Origin: Kluyveromyces lactis
Lineage: Eukaryota > Ascomycota > Saccharomycetes > Saccharomycetales > Saccharomycetaceae
Direction of reading: 5' to 3'
Length of the DNA stretch: 64,000 nt
NCBI RefSeq assembly: GCF_000002515.2
Contig: NC_006042.1
Coordinates: forward strand, 310,001-374,000
Shown: in pieces, positions 47,597 to 58,274 of the stretch
Numbering within the stretch: the stretch's first letter is position 1
How the letters are laid out: each line of letters opens with the position of its first letter
Notes under the pieces: generated by a model
Databases searched by the model: none
Told to the model about the DNA's origin: nothing
The model's input: only the letters and a program-made list of their open reading frames with translations
Program-made: the position numbers and the translations under genes

Positions 47597-49915
47597 TCAA
47601 CTTGTATGAGGGGACATTGTTTCACTCTGACTTCTAGAAAGAGGGGGAGCCTGAGGTGTAGTGTCACTCTTTGATTTTTCATTAGTAGCCAATTTTGATA
47701 GCTTTTCATTTAACTTATCTAATTCAATCGAGTTAGCTAGTTCCCTAGGAGAAACACTTCTTTTCAAAATTCCAACATGGTCTGAGCTATGGTTACGAGA
47801 CATTGTCCTGGCCAATAAGCTGGGATTTGTCCGATATGGTGGAAGTTGTCTAGCTGGGTGAACAGATCTAGAGGCACCTGACATATTTGTGGAGGAAGAG
47901 TACGGTAGATTATGTGGCAACCGATTCGAAGACTGTCCTCCACTGCTGGTTGTTGTGAAGCTACTGCTATGGCTAACACTCCTGGACTTTCCGCTGGTGG
48001 CAGAGGATGGAGCAGTAGGTATGATTGAGTATCTTCTTTCTTGATGGACTAAACCGACCTCTTTAACCTTAGTTGTATTCAAGTCAGTATGTGGTACCTT
48101 AGAAAATGTGTCTGTTTCTTCGTTATATTCATATAGATACCAGCTTACACCATATGGTTTGGGCTCCAAACAGTACACGGAATGTAGGGGGACATCCAAA
48201 TTTGTAATAACGTCCTTACTCAAGTTCAAAAAATAACCAAGTAAAACTCTTGCTACCACTCGATGCGTGACGATTAGAAGATTATCCGTAATTCTTTCTA
48301 TTTCTGTAATCACAGGGCGTAACCTGTTAATAACATCCATATAAGATTCACCTCCAATGCCAGGATATCTATACCTTAACTTGTCTAGAAGCCTTTCTTC
48401 ATATTCTTCAGGAGAGCGTAGCAATATTTCTTCGTATGTAAGCCCATCAAAATCACCTGCACTTAACTCATCTAACATTTTCATTTGTTTAATGTCAAAA
48501 TGCCTGTCATTAAAAGTGCATGCGGTAGCCATAGCTCTTTTTTTCATTGATGTCCATACAAAAAATTCTGTCGGCGTAAACTCATGTTTGGTATCTTGAG
48601 TGCAAACTTTCAAGTGTTCTTTCATTTGATTCTCATTGAAAAGCTTTCTTTGTTCCTCCATAAACCTGGCTAAAGCTCTTGCATATTTCAAACCACGTTT
48701 AGTTAGTTGAGAATCACCACCGATTTTACCAGAGACGTTAAATTCACTTTCACCACTCCTTGTAATCCAGATTTGTCTCTCAGCAAGATTGAAGTTTAAT
48801 AGATAGTATACTGTTTGTGAAGCCAAGAATCCCTGTATATCATAGGAAACAATTTTTTTACCAATGTCGATCATCTTGATGTATGGAACATTTTCATCGT
48901 CTTCGATGGTCTCATACTTTTTCATATAATTAGACAATCTTCCCTTGAAATCTGATAAAGATGACTCAGGATCTTTCCCCTTATAATCTGGTCCCAGTAG
49001 TTTCATTCTTATATTCTTTTCGACGGTCTCTTTATCCGAACAAATACTTTCTAGGAACAAAACTTTGATGAATTTATTTCTTTCATGAATCTTTTTAAGA
49101 ATCATCCTACGCCTTTCTTTAGTGGAATTAGTTGCATCAAAGATTCCAACTGAGCCTGGGCCATTCAATAAATATTCTAAAAGTTGGTCCAAAGTGTCAA
49201 GAGCCCATTTATTCCTTAACATCTTGGAATGCTCGTCGTCCGGATCAAAAAAATTTGAATCCTGTTCCTTCATGTTATGTTCTTTTGCAAATTGCCTTCT
49301 AGTATTACCCACATTGAACACTTTACAATAATACATGGAATAGTTCAAGTACCTGGATAATTTATTTGTAATGAACGATTTTCCTGTCGCAGGCAACCCG
49401 ACCATTATGATGATCAACTTGGACCCCGGATCCTTTTGAGATATAATACCATCGGGAGAAGTCTTAGATTTTGTCAACCCCGGCACATCGATAGTGGTGG
49501 GCCTCCTTTTCGGTACCATATGAGACGGTGGGTGATTTTCAAGCATCGACTGGTCCTGCCAATCTTCTGCGCCGCTTTGGAACCCATTCTCGGAAGAAAG
49601 TTGTTCTTCAGTGACCGGTCCCAACACAGGAGACCCAGTTGGTGAAGTGCTCCTTGAACTTTGAGGAGACGTCTCAGCAGAAGTCTCTACTGAACTACTG
49701 GGAGACTGGAACCTAGAAACAACGGGCGTATCACTTAAAGGCCGCTTTTGAAACTGAGGTAAATTATCAACCTCGTAGATTCCATCCTCATTCTCATCCA
49801 TTTTCAATTGTGTCGCTTGATCATGTCTCTTATCTTCGATGGACTGTGTAGGTTCCAACTCGGAATCTGAACTAGAAACCAAAACATGTTCAGAGAACGA
49901 AACTCTTCTAAACAT
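47597..49915 (-). CDS. PFK26: Pfk26, 6-phosphofructo-2-kinase (phosphatase site inactivated)
   Basis: Makes fructose 2,6-bisphosphate, the activator of phosphofructokinase and inhibitor of gluconeogenesis. It has 772 residues from the ATG at 49915, against 827 in S. cerevisiae. Residues 1-150 are a Ser-rich regulatory tail. The kinase P-loop GLPATGKS is at 173-180. In the phosphatase-like domain the catalytic RHGES reads RSGES, with Ser387 in place of histidine, the change known to make S. cerevisiae Pfk26 a kinase only. A Ser/Pro-rich C-terminal tail with basic kinase sites (KRSVSP, SRSQSET) follows. Order matches YIL107C. It converges with the YIL108W homolog 106 bases apart. Confidence 0.97.
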   Translation of the reverse strand: MFRRVSFSEHVLVSSSDSELEPTQSIEDKRHDQATQLKMDENEDGIYEVDNLPQFQKRPLSDTPVVSRFQSPSSSVETSAETSPQSSRSTSPTGSPVLGPVTEEQLSSENGFQSGAEDWQDQSMLENHPPSHMVPKRRPTTIDVPGLTKSKTSPDGIISQKDPGSKLIIIMVGLPATGKSFITNKLSRYLNYSMYYCKVFNVGNTRRQFAKEHNMKEQDSNFFDPDDEHSKMLRNKWALDTLDQLLEYLLNGPGSVGIFDATNSTKERRRMILKKIHERNKFIKVLFLESICSDKETVEKNIRMKLLGPDYKGKDPESSLSDFKGRLSNYMKKYETIEDDENVPYIKMIDIGKKIVSYDIQGFLASQTVYYLLNFNLAERQIWITRSGESEFNVSGKIGGDSQLTKRGLKYARALARFMEEQRKLFNENQMKEHLKVCTQDTKHEFTPTEFFVWTSMKKRAMATACTFNDRHFDIKQMKMLDELSAGDFDGLTYEEILLRSPEEYEERLLDKLRYRYPGIGGESYMDVINRLRPVITEIERITDNLLIVTHRVVARVLLGYFLNLSKDVITNLDVPLHSVYCLEPKPYGVSWYLYEYNEETDTFSKVPHTDLNTTKVKEVGLVHQERRYSIIPTAPSSATSGKSRSVSHSSSFTTTSSGGQSSNRLPHNLPYSSSTNMSGASRSVHPARQLPPYRTNPSLLARTMSRNHSSDHVGILKRSVSPRELANSIELDKLNEKLSKLATNEKSKSDTTPQAPPLSRSQSETMSPHTS

Positions 49916-50687
49916 ATACGAATTGGTAAATCTGATGACAGGATCCCCTAACAAAATCTCTAGTTCTCAGAGCGAAAAATATAAACGCTAGAAAATTGAG
50001 AAAAATTAACGGAGAATAACGTTAAACCTGAACGTTGAATTCAGTTTACTTTGCCACTGAGCTGTAGTACTTTAAATGCTAAAAGCTTGATCCTGCCCTT
50101 GTTTAGGGTTCCATGTTTCTGTTACATCATTCCTCATGTGATGTTAGAATAAATCATTTCAAATTCTAATTTCAACCTATATATAATTTTAAGGGAAGAA
50201 AATCAAAAAAAAAAAAAAAATGCTATAGTTAGGAATGAGCATATGCTAGCTTCCTTGGGTCAAATGGATTTTTGGGCCTCGAAAAACGAGAGGAAAAAGT
50301 AGACTTGCTGACATAAGGGACAAACTAAAAGAGGACAGACACCAAAAGGGAAGAGAGACAAAAAAAATAAAGAAATCACGTGATATATATTTCTCTCACT
50401 CCTCCCATTCTCTCCCATACTGTCTCGCTCATCTTACTTTACCTATTTCATGGAAAACGTAAACAAAATCAGAATTCGTTTTTGATATTTAGCATTACGA
50501 CAATGATAAAGCGGGAGCTTTAGTGTTGAGATCAATTGAAGGCATAGCTATTGGCACAGCAGGTCCTTTGAAGAGAGTTTTATTAGGTAAAGTTTTGATT
50601 TACAAATCTAGAAACTGTTTTAGCAGGATATCCCAGTTGTTCATCAGAGTTTACGGTGGCAGTGTGTTCAAAATATTACTCAAAAAA
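49916..50687. promoter_or_regulatory. Divergent promoter region PFK26 / MOB1
   Basis: About 770 bases. ATCACGTGAT with CACGTG at 50377-50382 and a poly-A tract at about 50206-50220 stand out. No gene is seen. A 64-codon frame overlapping the start of MOB1 is a shadow. Confidence 0.5.
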
Positions 50688-51737
50688 TGTCATTTCTACA
50701 GAACTTGTATGTTGTAAGATTGTTATTTGTGTCCTCTTTACAAAGTAAGTGAGAGCGGCCTTGATAGTTTTCAATTATTTTACTAACGTTGAGGTTTCTG
50801 CGATTTTTACTCGCTTGGGAACTTTCCATATGTTTTCAGTCATTTGAGTCCAGGTCAGACGATAAAATCAACTCGAGGATTCAAATGGAATACAGCCAAA
50901 AATACGAATAAAGATGGGAATGGCAATGGTAATACAAATGGTAACGGATTCCAAAATGTAAACCTTACAAACGACTTGAGTTTGCCTCAATTTAACGATA
51001 ACATGCCACAACAGCTTTCAACTCCTCAGAAACAGGCAACTACTGCACATCTTTTCCAATCTGGACTGGATCATGGTGCTGGCCCTGTTACAGATTTCAA
51101 TTACACACCGTCGCATCAAAGACCTTACATACAGTCAACTTCGGGCACCGTGGTGTCATCCCATCAGGACTTAAGACAGATCGTGGAGACCACTTTGGGG
51201 TCCAAAGGTGTTTTAAACCAGGCTGTTAAATTACCTAAGGGCGAAAATATCGACGAATGGATTGCTGTACACTGTGTCGATTTCTACAACCAAATCAATA
51301 TGTTATATGGGTCCATCACGGAATTTTGTTCCCCACAAACATGTCCAAGAATGATAGCCACTAACGAATACGAATACCTATGGAACGTCCATCCTGGGAA
51401 ACCTCCTATATCGTTACCGGCACCTAAATACGTCGATTATCTTATCAGATGGTGTCAACAGCAGTTTGATGATGAATCATATTTCCCAAGCAAACCAGGT
51501 GCCCCATTCCCAAAAGATTTCAAAGACTCTATCGCAAGACCTATCTTGAAAAGGCTATTTAGAGTTTACGCCCATATCTACTGTCATCATTTCAACGAAA
51601 TTTTAGAACTCAATCTACAAACAGTTCTCAATACAAGTTTCAGACATGTCTGTCTGTTCTCAGAAGAATTCCACATCTTAAAGACTAACGACTATGGGCC
51701 TTTGCTTGAACTTGTAATTGAATTTAAAGATAGGTGA
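50688..51737 (+). CDS. MOB1: Mob1, activator of Dbf2 kinase in mitotic exit (spliced)
   Basis: Co-activator of the NDR-family kinases Dbf2/Dbf20 in the mitotic exit network, at spindle poles and bud neck. The coding sequence is join(50688..50707, 50840..51737), 305 residues (S. cerevisiae 314). Exon 1 gives MSFLQN and two bases of Phe; exon 2 continues HLSPGQTIKSTRGFKWN, matching the S. cerevisiae N terminus. The disordered Asn-rich part (30-90) is followed by the Mob domain with FCSPQTCPRM (zinc cysteines) and HIYCHHF (zinc histidines). The S. cerevisiae gene has an intron at the same place. Order matches YIL106W. Confidence 0.97.
50708..50839 (+). other. Intron of MOB1
   Basis: 132 bases. 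The 5' splice site is GTATGT at 50708-50713, the branch point TACTAAC at 50781-50787, and the 3' splice site TTTTCAG ends at 50839. An earlier AG nine bases or so after the branch point is too close to be used. The joined frame restores the family N terminus. Confidence 0.96.
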
Positions 51738-52092
51738 GAACGAATTCCCATTTAAACCGTTCAAAATCAAATGAAAATAGCACTTGAAATGATGGTTCAT
51801 CAAATCCACATTCGTAGGTAACATATACATATTTTGTATAAGCATCACCCGCCTTCCTTTTTATAGTCTCTCTTATTTTAAGATCTGTCGTGTCTATGCG
51901 GATAACTCCGGTTCAGTTTCAACGATAAGGAAACTCAGATTGTGAACAATCTTATTTTACACATAAAAGATGAGGTACAATATATGAAAATCTTGCCTTA
52001 ATGTCCTGATATAAATATATTAGCGAACGTTAGTTACGAGTTAAACAAGTCAGCCGCGTGTCCTGGGCTACTTTTCAATTGATATACAAACA
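51738..52092 (+). promoter_or_regulatory. ALG11 promoter region
   Basis: About 355 bases between MOB1 and ALG11. AT-rich, without a site I would name and without a gene. Confidence 0.4.
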
Positions 52093-53805
52093 ATGAAGCT
52101 GGCTGATTTTGTCACGTACGTGTTCGGCAGCTTACTCGCAGGATTGGTTACATTGAAAGTATTGTCATCCTTCATACCAAGTTTGCTAGTAACTCTACCA
52201 GCGAAAGTAAGGTTACGTGTTAATAACTCACTTCTAAAATGCTCAAACAATTTGAACAGGATTCCTGTGCTGGATTTTGGTTGGAAGAACTCCTCTGTTA
52301 GAAGAGCCTTTATTTTAGCTTCTGAAAGGCCATCGGATTATACAAACAAAATATATGGCGATAGGGTTCATATAGCATACAATGATAGAATAAAGAGAGA
52401 GTCATTCGTTAATAAGTTGGGTTTTGATTCAAAGCGTAAACTCTTAGGGTTTTTCCATCCTTACTGTAACGCTGGTGGTGGTGGAGAGAAAGTCTTGTGG
52501 AAAGCCGTTGAGACATCGCTAAATCAGGATAAAAACAATATATGCGTTATCTATACCGGAGACACAGATGTTAATGGATCAGATATATTGAACAGTGTGC
52601 GGAGAAGGTTTGAATACGATCTAGATTCGGACAGAATAGTATTCATTTTCCTACAGAAGAGAAGACTGGTAGAATCAAAAAGTTGGCCGAAATTTACGCT
52701 ATTAGGCCAAGCTTATGGTTCCATCATTTTGTCCATTGAAGCGCTTACTACACTTGCTCCAGATTATTGGATAGATACAATGGGATATCCTTTTGCTTAT
52801 CCCTTTGTATCTTTGTTTGCTAGGATTCCAATTGTAACGTATACCCATTATCCTGTCATCTCAACAGATATGCTACAAAAGCTAAAAACTATGCCAGGAT
52901 TTCACACAAACTTTAAACTGATCGGTAAATATGTCTACTGGAAAATATTCATGCTCGCATACAAATTTTCAGGCTTATTTGTTGAAATTGCATCGACTAA
53001 TTCAACTTGGACTTATAATCATATTAAATCCATCTGGTCCTCAACAAAAAATATTCACATTATTTATCCACCATGTTCCACAGAATCATTGATAGAAGGC
53101 TGTGACAAATCAGATCCAGTTAAAAGACTAAATCAAGCGGTTGTTATTGCGCAGTTTAGACCAGAAAAAAGACACGAATTGATATTATCTTCCTTCTCTT
53201 CTTTCATCGATGCTACGACTAAGAAAGATTTGATTCCTAAAATAATATTTATAGGATCAACAAGAAACGTAGAGGATAGGGAATATGTTGAAACGCTGAA
53301 GAAGTATGCCTTTGAGGCACTTAAAATTCCAACCCATTTAGTGGATTTCAAAACTGATTGTAAATATGATGATATGAAGAGTATATTATATTCTTCATGG
53401 TTTGGTATAAACGCAATGTGGAATGAGCATTTTGGTATAGCTGTCGTGGAATATATGGCAAGTGGTTTGATCCCATTATGTCATGCTTCTGCTGGACCTC
53501 TTTATGATATTGTAGTGCCATGGGATTCAAAGAAGAATGAACAAAGTACTGACAAAGCTAATGAAACCGGCTTTTTCTTCATCGATGAAACTGATCCGGA
53601 TTTTCTAGCCAAAGATTCTTCAAAGTATAGTTCTTTACGCACGTTATTTGCTCAGGTATCGAAATTGAATACTGTACAAAGAATTGATATCTCAAATAGA
53701 GCCAAGATGTGCTCTTTATCAAAATTTTCTGATTCAGAGTTTGAACGTTCATGGAACGAGGTGTTGGAGGAACTCAATTTGACTCATAATAGAATGTTCA
53801 GTTGA
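52093..53805 (+). CDS. ALG11: Alg11, GDP-Man:Man3GlcNAc2-PP-dolichol alpha-1,2-mannosyltransferase
   Basis: Adds the fourth and fifth mannose to the lipid-linked oligosaccharide on the cytosolic face of the ER. It has 570 residues, against 548 in S. cerevisiae. The N-terminal membrane anchor covers about 5-40. GFFHPYCNAGGGGEKVLW is the GT4 glycine-rich loop of Alg11. EHFGIAVVE at 445-453 is the EX7E donor-binding motif, followed by the PLCHASAGP stretch. Order matches YNL048W, between MOB1 (from the chromosome IX set) and SLM1/2. Confidence 0.96.
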   Translation: MKLADFVTYVFGSLLAGLVTLKVLSSFIPSLLVTLPAKVRLRVNNSLLKCSNNLNRIPVLDFGWKNSSVRRAFILASERPSDYTNKIYGDRVHIAYNDRIKRESFVNKLGFDSKRKLLGFFHPYCNAGGGGEKVLWKAVETSLNQDKNNICVIYTGDTDVNGSDILNSVRRRFEYDLDSDRIVFIFLQKRRLVESKSWPKFTLLGQAYGSIILSIEALTTLAPDYWIDTMGYPFAYPFVSLFARIPIVTYTHYPVISTDMLQKLKTMPGFHTNFKLIGKYVYWKIFMLAYKFSGLFVEIASTNSTWTYNHIKSIWSSTKNIHIIYPPCSTESLIEGCDKSDPVKRLNQAVVIAQFRPEKRHELILSSFSSFIDATTKKDLIPKIIFIGSTRNVEDREYVETLKKYAFEALKIPTHLVDFKTDCKYDDMKSILYSSWFGINAMWNEHFGIAVVEYMASGLIPLCHASAGPLYDIVVPWDSKKNEQSTDKANETGFFFIDETDPDFLAKDSSKYSSLRTLFAQVSKLNTVQRIDISNRAKMCSLSKFSDSEFERSWNEVLEELNLTHNRMFS

Positions 53806-53976
53806 ATTTGAATTATATAAATTGTTACATTACTTAGACAATGAAGTAAAGCTATAGATGTTTCGATATCAGTTCGTATATGCACTTGCTTTGAAAACAT
53901 GACATCATACTTGTTACAATTTTGTTTCGGAAGTATTAGCAGAGAGAGGTGACATGGTGCCATTTTGGCGAGATTA

Positions 53977-55923
53977 CTACACGTTATTCTTGGCAGAATT
54001 TTCTAATGAATATTGGCCTGATTTACGAGGATTTTTAGGGGTTAAAAACTGCGATGCTTTGTTCATTGGCTCGATATTAGAGTTGTTCAAAGTGGTGTTA
54101 CCTGTAGTTTCAGAAAAAGCGTGTATCTCGTTTTCTGTCCTTGGGGTTGCCAGAATCGAGTCATTGTTGTCAACACTAGCTCTGGCTGCTTGGTTGCCTT
54201 GTGGTGTAGAGTGTGTCAATACCGATTTATTATGTGAGCCATCCAAGTTCAATTTTTCTGTGACAAATCTAGCTTTTTCCACAGGATTGGAGGTAGAAGT
54301 TAGCTGTTTAATATTGTTGAACCAGTCCATCATAGATTCGTAAGAATCTGTTCTGAAAACCCAATTATGACCTCTGTGGATAATCCCGTTTTGTTTTGTA
54401 TGCAATATAAACTTAAAGTCTGAAGATCCTTTCTTGGAATGTTCTGCAACAGTACAGTCATTCAAAGACAACGATATTACGGGAATCAAGTCTTTCTTCC
54501 TATCACCGGATTTAAACTCATGCAAGAAACTTGGAGTTAAGACATAGAACCCACGAGAATATGATTTCAAGAATTTGGATCTTCTTTCGAGAATTCCAGA
54601 TTTAATCTCGTACGTGAATGGATCATTTTGGTTCTTGTAAACAATGTCTTTGACACGTCTCATTGGTAAGTTAGGATCGATGAAATTTGGGTCCTTAGCG
54701 ACAAAGTTTTCCCATTCAAAGACAGGATCTTTATTGAAAAAACCAGTGTCCAATTTGGAAATCAAAACGTCAAACACTATCTGAGCTTCTTGGCCTAAAA
54801 CTTTAGCGTAACTGGTCAAAGCGTTTTGAATTTCCATCATAACAACTTTTTCCAACTCCCTACCAGAAGTTTGTAAATTATTAAAAGCTTCATGCAAGAA
54901 ATTCTCTTCGGTCAACTGTTTCTTGATTTGTTTTTCCAAAAGGATCTTCGCTAGGAAAGGATCCTGTTTCACAGATCCGTATTTAGAATTTTCCAACGAT
55001 TCCTGGAAAGCTTTTAAACGAATTTTGGTTTCCTGAAGTTCCTTGTTACATGAATTTTTGAAATCTGACTCTAAAGATTGAATTTCTTTAATTTTCACCA
55101 ATAGATCACGTCTCATATCCTCTAATCTGGGGATCACATCTTGACTCAATTCCTTGGAGGCCTTTGATGCTGCATGGACCATTTGCGTATGGTACTGATT
55201 AAATAAGGTGGGTAGATCCTGAATAGATCCGTGCCCTAGAGGCAAAAAGAATTTTTGAATGTTCTTGTCCTCTGGAGTGGTAGGTTGATGTTGGCTATCA
55301 ATGGTGAAAAATGGGAAGTTAATTGCATGCTGCAATCTCAAATGTTGTCTTACAACTTCATCTTGGATGGAAACCGTTTCTTGTAGATATACAAGAAGTG
55401 ATCTGATAATACCTCTCCATGCTGCAAATCTCTGAGAGAGAACTTCTGTAGGGTTCGCATTAGTAGGCATCAATACCACCAAAGGAGATCTGGGATCCTG
55501 ACCGTTGGACCTATGTCTTTGCAATGAAGCCCTGTTTCTGCTAACATGCGTATGCGAGCTAGTCAACGAATTCGTCTGCTGCTGTCTCTTGGAAGAATTC
55601 ATTTGAGGGAAAGAAATTCCTTCTTCAAGACCAGTTGCATTTGCATTCCCTTGAACGCCAACAACATCCGCTGACATGGATCCTCGCGGTTGGTTCACAT
55701 CGATAGATATGTTATCGGTCGGATAAGGAATTGTCTGGCCAGCAACCGAAACTCTGTTGTTAGCGCTAGTTCCATTCAATCCGCTTTGCTGGAAATTCTT
55801 GTAATCAGCAGAAGTCAAACTTCTAGATGGTTGCTGTTGCAGCTGCTGCAATTGCTGCAAACTGTGTTGGTTTTGCGAAAGCATATCGGCTATACTGCTA
55901 GTCATAGTGTTTTGTTTGGACAT
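53977..55923 (-). CDS. SLM1: Slm1/Slm2, TORC2 effector with BAR-like and PH domains
   Basis: Eisosome-associated PI(4,5)P2-binding protein that recruits and is phosphorylated by TORC2, acting in actin and sphingolipid control. It has 648 residues from the ATG at 55923. Residues 1-150 are Gln/Ser-rich. About 160-400 form the F-BAR-like helical region. The PH domain is at about 430-545 (KSGILERRSKFLKSYSRGFY near its start, basic as needed for phosphoinositides). The C-terminal 100 residues are disordered. The calcineurin-docking PxIxIT motif near the end of S. cerevisiae Slm1 and Slm2 is not visible in this tail. It stands for YIL105C and YNL047C. Confidence 0.94.
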   Translation of the reverse strand: MSKQNTMTSSIADMLSQNQHSLQQLQQLQQQPSRSLTSADYKNFQQSGLNGTSANNRVSVAGQTIPYPTDNISIDVNQPRGSMSADVVGVQGNANATGLEEGISFPQMNSSKRQQQTNSLTSSHTHVSRNRASLQRHRSNGQDPRSPLVVLMPTNANPTEVLSQRFAAWRGIIRSLLVYLQETVSIQDEVVRQHLRLQHAINFPFFTIDSQHQPTTPEDKNIQKFFLPLGHGSIQDLPTLFNQYHTQMVHAASKASKELSQDVIPRLEDMRRDLLVKIKEIQSLESDFKNSCNKELQETKIRLKAFQESLENSKYGSVKQDPFLAKILLEKQIKKQLTEENFLHEAFNNLQTSGRELEKVVMMEIQNALTSYAKVLGQEAQIVFDVLISKLDTGFFNKDPVFEWENFVAKDPNFIDPNLPMRRVKDIVYKNQNDPFTYEIKSGILERRSKFLKSYSRGFYVLTPSFLHEFKSGDRKKDLIPVISLSLNDCTVAEHSKKGSSDFKFILHTKQNGIIHRGHNWVFRTDSYESMMDWFNNIKQLTSTSNPVEKARFVTEKLNLDGSHNKSVLTHSTPQGNQAARASVDNNDSILATPRTENEIHAFSETTGNTTLNNSNIEPMNKASQFLTPKNPRKSGQYSLENSAKNNV

Positions 55924-57116
55924 CTTATCACTCGAAAGCACAAATCAGAAGTAAACTATAATGATGATGATTATGATGATAAAGTCTGCGATAGCCCGGC
56001 TTTTCTCTTTTTTTTGTAGCTAAAGGGCTCCTCCTTCTTTATTCCTTAATAACTACTCAAACCGTAATTATCTCCAAAGTACCGAAAATACCTCGCCAGG
56101 AGAAAACGCTTTCTTTAACGTTCTATCGTATCAGTTTCTTAACAAAGGGAAAATGGAAGCACAAATCCCTAGTATTGTACTGAACTTGAGGTCCTTGCAA
56201 AATTTCTTAAATAATTCTTCCCAGTTTCAATTTTAATTGCAATTTCAAATTTTTGTTATTTTTAAAGCTGGGCTCCCAAAACTTCCTCTAAATATTACTG
56301 TACTTGGTGATTACTACAGCATTTTCTTATGATTTTTTTTTTTTCCATTTTTTGCATTCGATGCTTCTGTGAGATAAAGAAAGGTTCAATACATATGGAT
56401 GGGGTTGGAGAAAGGATGCTGTGGATCCTGGTGGTGTAAAGCTTGCAGATAAGGGGTGTGAAAAGCTAGGACGAAGACGTCAATGGCACTGTCCAGGATA
56501 GATCTGTGGGAAGAATGATATTTAGTAGTATATATTACCATGTATTGACGTTTGGCCCTGTACAGAGTGATGAGGATATTCTGCTTCAACTGAATCTCCT
56601 TGTATCCATAGGCATTTTTTTTGTTACGTGTGGCATACGTCGAAATCAACTGGCCGAAATGGACGGTATAGTAGAAGTCCTATTCGGCTAAACCGTCTCT
56701 TCAACTGGATACCTGTGTTCTGCTCTTTGTCATGTTTTCAGCCACCTCTTTGAAGTGTTGTGTGTAACACCTGTGTGCATACTGTATTTGTTGCTACTGG
56801 GGTTCCTGCAAGATCTCTGAGCGATTTCTCCGATCACACAGTTACCTCTTCCGATTAATGACACGTGACACCGAAATATCGTTTTCCCTTTCTCAGATTT
56901 TGTTTACGTTTCGTTCAATATGACTATTGAAATCTCGAATTGAGTAAAGTAATGAATCAAGTGATTGACATATCAGCGGATCAGCAGGCAAGGGACTGAT
57001 ATCCAAAGTCTTTACTGTACCCCCGGCGAATCATTTAAATTCAAGAGCAGAACGTTACTGTTCCAACATTATTCAAGAAAAATAGCTCTGGAAAGCTACT
57101 GTGGGAGTATCTCTCA
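55924..57116. promoter_or_regulatory. Divergent region SLM1/2 / YNL046W homolog
   Basis: About 1.2 kb. A CACGTG lies at 56862-56867 and a poly-T run at about 56332-56344. Short frames on both strands (for example 56386-56649, minus) resemble nothing known. The frame of the next gene is open for about 26 codons upstream of its first ATG, back to 57039. Confidence 0.45.
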
Positions 57117-57527
57117 ATGCAGTATTTCACCAAAGATGCGTCCATGGTGTATACGTATGATGGGATACAAAAGACGAACGCGGGCAATATTAAGCTGCGA
57201 CGTTTGAAAACATCATCGATATCTAGATTGTTTTCAAGGAGCAAAACTGCACGTCTGCGTAACAGAGGCACAAGGAACAAACAAGCAAAATTTGTAGGGT
57301 CTGATTTGAATAAATTAGAGAGGTTCATATATTCAGAGAGATTCATGCCATGTGTCATATTCGTTATCTGTATAGTGACGCTACTGCATCTGATACTTGC
57401 CCGGCTGATTAATATGTTTCAGGAAATGGTCAAATATTATTTCTACGCGAACCTTTTCGGAATGGGCTGGGATTGGTACTCGAAATGGAACTGGATAGTT
57501 TTACATATACTTGAGAAGTTCGTATAG
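57117..57527 (+). CDS. Probable YNL046W homolog, small membrane protein
   Basis: Called by position and strand between SLM1/2 and LAP2, the place of YNL046W, a putative ER membrane protein of unknown function (172 residues in S. cerevisiae). This one has 136 residues. Residues 25-70 are very basic (RLKTSSISRLFSRSKTARLR). A single strong membrane segment lies at about 79-98 (CVIFVICIVTLLHLILARLI), followed by an aromatic-rich tail (YYFYANLFGMGWDWYSKWNW). The positive-inside rule suggests a cytosolic N terminus. The open frame extends upstream without an ATG, so a missed 5' exon is possible. I do not know its function. Confidence 0.7.
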   Translation: MQYFTKDASMVYTYDGIQKTNAGNIKLRRLKTSSISRLFSRSKTARLRNRGTRNKQAKFVGSDLNKLERFIYSERFMPCVIFVICIVTLLHLILARLINMFQEMVKYYFYANLFGMGWDWYSKWNWIVLHILEKFV

Positions 57528-58274
57528 CTTCATATAATAGATCGCATTAATCGATGTTCTCTCAGTAGTTACAGTGTCTCATGTTAAGCACCATGAATCA
57601 TACTGTAGTATCATATTTAATAAAAGGCATTATAGTGCGAAAATGCTTACAAATGAACGTCATTGTTTCCATCCTAAAGCCGCTTAATACAGCTTAATGA
57701 AAGAACATACAACTGACACAGACTCGTGGTGACAATTTTCCTCACTTTGATCTGAGAACATTTCATGTTTATATTTATTCCATCTTATTTGTCCCATGCG
57801 GTTACTCTATGTGTCAAAAACACTTATTACCCGGTACACAATATGAATTGACAAAGGGTACATGAAAAAATGTGTCAATCTGAGCTTTTGCTTCTTGAAA
57901 TATGAACGAATGTTAAAAAATCTCCGGTATTGCACAATACATACTATCTTCTCATTCATCTTGGCGTTCTTTCTTATATTGTACTTCCATTTTGAGTTTC
58001 TCTTTTGAAAACAAGTGCATGCACGTACTGGCTAATTCAGTTGGCTCTAATTTGTCCCCTGTTACCCCTATATTGTGGAAACTTTAACAAGAGCTTTGTC
58101 TGTCTTTTTGTTTTAATATTGTGTGTGTGTGTTTTTTTTTTTTTTTCATTAATATCTAACTACTGGAGAGATCGTTTTGAGGTTGACCAATATTTAGTCA
58201 ATTGTGTGTCTTTTACCTAATTTTTCAAGCGGTTCCATCTTCGGCGCATCGTTAAACTCATCCCTGCCAAGTGT
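57528..58274 (+). promoter_or_regulatory. LAP2 promoter region
   Basis: About 750 bases. A Reb1-type TTACCCG lies at 57827-57833 and a (GT)-rich then poly-T tract at about 58118-58146. A 71-codon frame over the poly-T is not a credible gene. Confidence 0.5.

Noticed and set aside
50370-50420. Centromere-like ATCACGTGAT (CDEI)
   Set aside because: The following DNA is not a long AT-rich CDEII and no CDEIII is seen; the S. cerevisiae counterparts of this block are far from centromeres.
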